From Adiantum capillus-veneris (lineage: Eukaryota > Streptophyta > Polypodiopsida > Polypodiales > Pteridaceae): DNA of 64,000 nucleotides. The notes under the pieces are model-generated. The model was not told where the DNA came from, made no database searches, and saw nothing but the letters and a program-made list of their open reading frames with translations. The DNA is taken from the NCBI GenBank assembly GCA_014529385.2, contig CM043964.1, positions 107,283,587-107,347,586 of the forward strand. The letters run 5' to 3'. The stretch's first letter is position 1, and every line of letters starts with the position of its first letter. Shown piece after piece: positions 59,561 through 64,000 of this stretch. The position numbers and the translations under genes were made by a program.

Positions 59561-60032
59561 CCCAATCACTTTTGATTCTCTTCCACATTCTATGCCCAGG
59601 CTCACTCTAAGAGAGTGTAAAGAGATAGCCATAGCACATGGGGGTTTGCAGCTAGCCTCCAGTCGATGAGGCCGCCAAAGCACACATGGATCAGGTGTCG
59701 ATTCATAGTGGACAAATTTGTGACAATTATATTAACAATCAATCAACCTTGCGGTATAAATTTGTGAGCAGTATATAGATTATCAATCGGCCTTGCAGGG
59801 GCTAGCAAAAGACTCCAACACATAGCCTCATGCATGCCTTGTGTCCTCCTGACTGGCTGTTACGTCAGTGTGAGCATTGCACACTAGCATCAAGATTTGC
59901 ATACATGGCGCCATGGCCATGTTTCTAGGGTGGTACCATTCATCCCATACCTCTGTTTCTCTCTCTGCATCACTTATACGAGTAGCGATGTTGCTAGATT
60001 AGTACCCTTTTTGACATTATTTGACTTATAAT

Positions 60033-60069
<37 letters not shown>

Positions 60070-60922
60070 CTTTGATGGTGTGCAGCCCCGGCCTCTATAT
60101 ATGATGGTGCTCTAAGCCAGAAACTCACATCAGCAAAGTAATTTGAATGTTGCTGCCAGGAGCCCATGAGGCATAATTAGAAGTCCCTTGATGACAAAGG
60201 AGGTCGAATAGGTGAGAGATGAAGAGTGGACCAACATGAGCGATCAGCCATCCAGGCCTTGGACACCATTAATGAGGTGCACATGAGGTGCATGCCTCAT
60301 CTCAATAGCTTTTAGGGGCAAGTGGATCTCAACTTACTACCCAAACTTCTCATAACATGGATTGTGGTCACGCACTTCAACGTCTTTTGCAAAGTCTGTC
60401 CCACACAACGATCCAACTTCTCATAACACTTTTCATGGTCATGCGACAAGTAGTCCTCCTACAAGGATTGGGCTGCCAACAACTCTATCGTCGGGTCTAT
60501 CTTTGTGTATTTTGATGAGAATTATATTCATATGTTGCTACTCTTCTGCTACCGTAGACAGCCACTTCACAGAGGCAGAGGGAGTCTTACTCGTATCTAT
60601 AATGGAGGGAGGGATTCAGGCCCCCCTCCCTGCCACATGGGAACACCTGCTTGCTCCGGCAAGTGTGCCCTATGTAAGGACATGGGTCCTATGGGCAAGG
60701 CCACCGGCACGGTCAGACAGTGTGTACGCTAGGGGGAGGCTATAAGATAGCACGGTTAGGTGGAGACTAGCACACGCATTACCACCGCCCTTTCACTAGT
60801 ATCCGAGCTATTTTTGGGAGGAGGCTAAAAGCGGCTTGCATGTGCGTGCGACGCCCTGCTTCTCTCCCACGTTTCGTAGACAGCGACGTCTCCGCTGTGC
60901 AGCAAAAGAAAGGCAGGCACAG
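59561..60922. other. Unassigned segment with a (GA)n tract
   Basis: A GA tract lies at 60037-60068, followed by CTATATATGATGG near 60094. No coding region was supported. Confidence 0.4.
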
Positions 60923-61082
60923 TTTCCTATGCGAGAGCAACACGTGGATAGACAACGACAACCACCGCAGCCGCCCAACCTTCGCCCTCCACAGCGGGTG
61001 ACTTTCCTGTGCAAGCAATGCGTGGAAAGACAACAACAACTGACCGCAGCCGCCCAACCTACGCCCTCCACAACGGGCAAAG
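60923..61082 (+). repeat. 80 bp tandem duplication
   Basis: Two diverged copies begin TTTCCTATGCGAGAGCAA (60923) and TTTCCTGTGCAAGCAATG (61003). Both continue through CGCAGCCGCCCAACC and CGCCCTCCACA. Confidence 0.8.
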
Positions 61083-61129
61083 GGAAACTCAGTCGGCAAC
61101 TCGACGGCACCGAGGCTACGAAGGCTTTC

Positions 61130-61243
61130 GTTGGCGCCGTTGGTTGCGCATGTAAGAAGGCCCGCTTAACCCTTGCACAAAGGAGGGTTGAACCCACCCC
61201 ATGAGGGTAAGAGGCCAACACTTTACCATCAAACTATTGGCCC
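61130..61243 (-). mobile_element. SINE-like tRNA-derived element
   Basis: On the - strand a pol III A box-like word (TTTGATGGTAAAGTGTTGG, about 61236-61214) is followed at tRNA-like distance by a B box (GGGTTCAACCC, 61195-61185). The tail continues TTTGTGCAAGGGTTAAG and GGCCTTCTTACATGCGC. The middle does not fold into a proper anticodon arm, so it is not an intact tRNA gene. The layout is that of a tRNA-headed plant SINE. No target duplication or tail was defined. Confidence 0.5.
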
Positions 61244-61354
61244 TTGTTGTGTATAACAAGGAAAGATAGTCTACATGTGTTGAAAAGAAAACTAGAAGGA
61301 AAGGGAAGGCTTCAAACTTCATAAGGAAGTAGCTTTACCCTTTCTTTTCACTTC

Positions 61355-61454
61355 TTGGAGGAACACAAATTTTCCTCCAAAAATTCTTTTTTCTTCAAGG
61401 AGGTAGCTTCAAAGTGAAGAAAAGCCTTCACAAAAACGACGAGTTTTTGTGAAG
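61355..61454 (+). other. Hairpins in the leader of the gag ORF
   Basis: TTGGAGGAA pairs with TTCCTCCAA (61355-61380). CTTCACAAAAAC pairs perfectly with GTTTTTGTGAAG across a five base loop (61426-61454). Both lie within 300 bases upstream of a gag start, where packaging or dimerisation structures occur in retroelements. Confidence 0.7.
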
Positions 61455-61614
61455 AATCATCAACGGTGTTCTTACAAGGAACGACAAGTGAAGCGCTCAA
61501 TTTTTCGCAAGGCGAGGTTCGCATGCAACGCAAATCGCGGAGCATACAAAACACAAAGACTTCAATTTCTCAAGGTACAAGTTGTCGTTTCTTTTTCTCT
61601 CTTTGCATTAGTGT

Positions 61615-62702
61615 GTGTTTATCATGGCCAGTGAGGATATCCCACCTACACACACATTTGATTTTGAGCACGTAGATCAAAATCAGGGCACCACGGGTGC
61701 TGCTGACACTAATATGCATGACGATGACGATCTAGGAGATCATGGGCTTGTAGATATGGCTTTTTTCAAGACTTTGGAACATCGCCAAAGCGTACTTGAA
61801 AGAAACCTCTCTGCACTCAATGCAAATGTTACCAATCTTGCAAAGTTACTTGTGAAATTTATGAATTCACAGACAACTCAAGGAGCCACAAGTGGCACGG
61901 TTCAAGGGAACCAAGCTCGCACGACTCAAGGAGTCCAAGAAACAAGTGCTGCAGAAGGTAGCAATGCATTACTTAAGAATATCACCATTCCTGAGTTTCA
62001 TGGGGAAGAGCGCGATCGCAGCAAGGATGCGGTCAATACGTTCTTACACAAATGGAGTGATATTCATAGATTGAGACACACCCCAGATATAAAGACGGCT
62101 GTGGAAACAAGTCTATCTCTTAAAGGCAAGGCCTATAAGTGGTGGATGACATTTCCAATAGATGCTCGTCCTCCGTCTTGGGTTGCGTTTCAAGCTTCTT
62201 TCTCTAAAGAGTTTTTGGACTCCAATGAAGAAGATAAGAATTGGTTAGCATGGGATGCATGCCGCATGTCTGGCCTCTCTCTCACACAGTACCTTTCAAA
62301 GTATCGGAAAATCATATTAAAACTAGAAGGTCTAGATGAATTCCAAAAGATACAGGGTTTTAATAGGAGTCTTGACAAAGACTATCGTCTTCATGTCAAG
62401 ACCCAACATCCAAAAACTTTGAAAGAAGCCATTAGTCATGCACAAATGACCAAGAGAGGAAAGGAAATGTTCCCTACTCTAAAAATAATTTTGCTAAGAG
62501 CAATGTGGCTAAGAGCCAATGGCGAGGTAGATCTCCCACATGTTCCAAGAGGAACAAGAGACAATCTACCTCTCCACGCCCACAAGAGGCTAAGAAGCCT
62601 AGGCAATCACGAGATACTCCGCGTGGGTCTCTCACCTGTAATGGAATTCGCCTATTCAATTTGAGAGTAGCGGAATTTAATGAGAGTACTTTCAAGAAAT
62701 GA
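61615..62702 (+). pseudogene. Gag-only retrotransposon ORF (H)
   Basis: The frame from 61615 (alternative start at 61624) has an acidic N-terminus, a helical stretch (FFKTLEHRQSVLERNLSALN), then the gag core: ITIPEFHGEERDRSKDAVN, KGKAYKWWMTFP and LTQYLSKYRKIILKLEGLDE, ending DYRLHVKTQHPKTLKEAI. Near 62460-62500 the sense frame shifts to one with basic sequence (SQWRGRSPTCSKRNKRQS) closing at 62702. No zinc knuckle, protease or RT follows. It differs clearly from the D-, B- and C-type gags. LTRs were not found. Confidence 0.8.
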
Positions 62703-63657
62703 TTTTGTGAGCATAGCGGGTTGACATAATTGAAGATAGCAACATAATCATAGCAATTAGTTAACTTGGCATAGACAATACTTTTGCAAGAGAGAGAATT
62801 TAGAGAACATGACAACAGTTGAGGACCGGATTTATGTGGAGCCGGTCCCCCCTCCAATAGGCATTTGTATTATGATTTCTCTCAAAAAAGAGACTTGTTA
62901 CAATACATTCTTTGTGTTCCTTGTGACCTAGGTGAAGCAATGAAGATGGAAAGCTTCATGAATCACCATCATAGCATAACCTAAACTTGAAGAAAGCTTT
63001 AACTATACCAAGCCTCAGTCCCAAGACCTCAAACACCTTCGAAGGTGGAGAGAGCTAGCAGGGAATGAGGTAGGGAAGAGGAAGAAGAAACATTTCATAC
63101 GAGAAAGAGCTAGTTCCTCACTTATCATAACTCTTGTGCTAGCATACATAATAGCATAGTAATGAATAAGAAATAGATGGCAAGCTCAAGCATTGAAGCA
63201 TGGCTCTTGGATGGATTTGCACTCCATAGCCAAGAGTGTTGGTGTAGGCTCTCAACCTCTACTTGCTTGGAGAAAGAGAGGGAGCTCTTGCACTTTGCAT
63301 AGTACACAATGAGAGTGTTTGTGAGTGTGTGTGGGTGAGTATACCCCCTAAGCACCCCCCTAGCTTGCTTGGGTCGACCCCCCCTTGTAGCTCATGCTTG
63401 AAGCTCATTGGACCCCTCCAGGCCTAGCCAATCACAAGCAGGAGCCATTACAAGCAACAGGGATAGCCTTGGGACAAGTGTCCCCCTTTCCCCTTTGAGA
63501 GAGAGGACTTGATAAATGCAAAATCAATTAATTAAATATCCTTTATTATCATTGGACCCCTTGGGTGGCCAACCAATAGGTTTCAGGCACACCATGAGGG
63601 CAACATGAGGAGGAACTTGACAAGTGTCCTTGTTGCCTCTTCAAGCTGGGGCTTCCC

Positions 63658-63659
<2 letters not shown>
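62703..63659. other. Unassigned segment
   Basis: No gene seen on either strand. It may be the 3' part of the gag H element, but no LTR pair is in the window. Confidence 0.35.
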
Positions 63660-63706
<47 letters not shown>

Positions 63707-63733
63707 CTCTCTCATCCCCCCCCCCCCCCCCTT
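63660..63733. repeat. (TG)n microsatellite and C-run
   Basis: A TG tract (63660-63705) is followed by a run of about 15 C (63717-63732). CAAGCACCTCAAGCA-type words then repeat loosely at 63800-63940. Confidence 0.93.
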
Positions 63734-64000
63734 GTAGGCTCGCCCCCCTCCTTGTAGGGATCTTTTTGACTTTGGTTGAGCAAGCCCCTTAGTCATCAAG
63801 CATGACTAAGCACTTGAAGTAGGGGGTGTTCCCACAAGCATCTCAGGCAAGCTTCTCAAGGCACCTCAAGCACCTTAATCATGCACCAAGTCAAGCACCT
63901 CAAGCATCTTAATCAAGCACCTCAAGCACGACAAGCACCTCGAGTTTGGGCCGGGTTCCCACCTCAAGCTCAACCCTAGCTTACCTAAGGTCAAAGGACT

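Overview
The window looks like nuclear DNA of a land plant with a large, repeat-rich genome. It has short plant-type introns, Ty3/gypsy elements primed by initiator tRNA-Met, Ty1/copia and hAT-like debris, and very many (GA)n, (CT)n and (GT)n tracts. The organism is not named by the sequence. One gene encodes a dynein light chain of the canonical LC8 type rather than the divergent angiosperm type. That suggests a plant with swimming sperm, such as a fern, lycophyte or bryophyte (inference).

Two host genes are supported exon by exon. The first is TRAP-alpha (translocon-associated protein subunit alpha, SSR1), on the + strand at 3965-7883, with eight exons and 251 aa. The second is the LC8 dynein light chain on the - strand. 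Its first coding exon is at 56635-56742 and its last two exons are at 9652-9923; together they give an uninterrupted 98 aa protein. Intron 1 is therefore about 46.7 kb and holds most of the window. The two genes converge tail to tail across 7884-9651.

The giant intron is a stack of retrotransposons. Element D (13718-37963, - strand, chromodomain gypsy) has a perfect ATCCA target duplication and sits in an older, scrambled + strand relative (E1). Element B (15900-33667, - strand, chromodomain gypsy) is inserted in the integrase of D. Element C (20476-29527, - strand, Tat-like gypsy with two RNase H domains) is inserted between protease and RT of B. A 699 bp hAT-like element with an 8 bp duplication (21141-21839) is inserted in one LTR of C. 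Removing each insert restores the reading frame of its host, so the order of events can be read directly.

To the right of D, at 37964-44540, is a + strand chain of D-family pieces sharing LTRs. It includes a short LTR-gag-LTR derivative (40894-44330) that has lost pol. Another gag-only derivative (F) lies at 50985-53474 on the - strand. Between them are a nuclear fragment resembling mitochondrial atp1, a broken copy of mitochondrial ribosomal protein L53 (mL53), and LTR and gag scraps.

Right of the LC8 promoter (about 57.3 kb) are degenerate tandem repeats, long (CT)n tracts, a SINE-like tRNA-derived segment and a gag-only ORF with hairpins in its leader. The left end (1-3300) holds a degenerate A/T-rich repeat, (GT)n(GA)n tracts and a broken non-LTR retrotransposon ORF1. 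No rRNA genes, intact tRNA genes or CRISPR arrays were seen.
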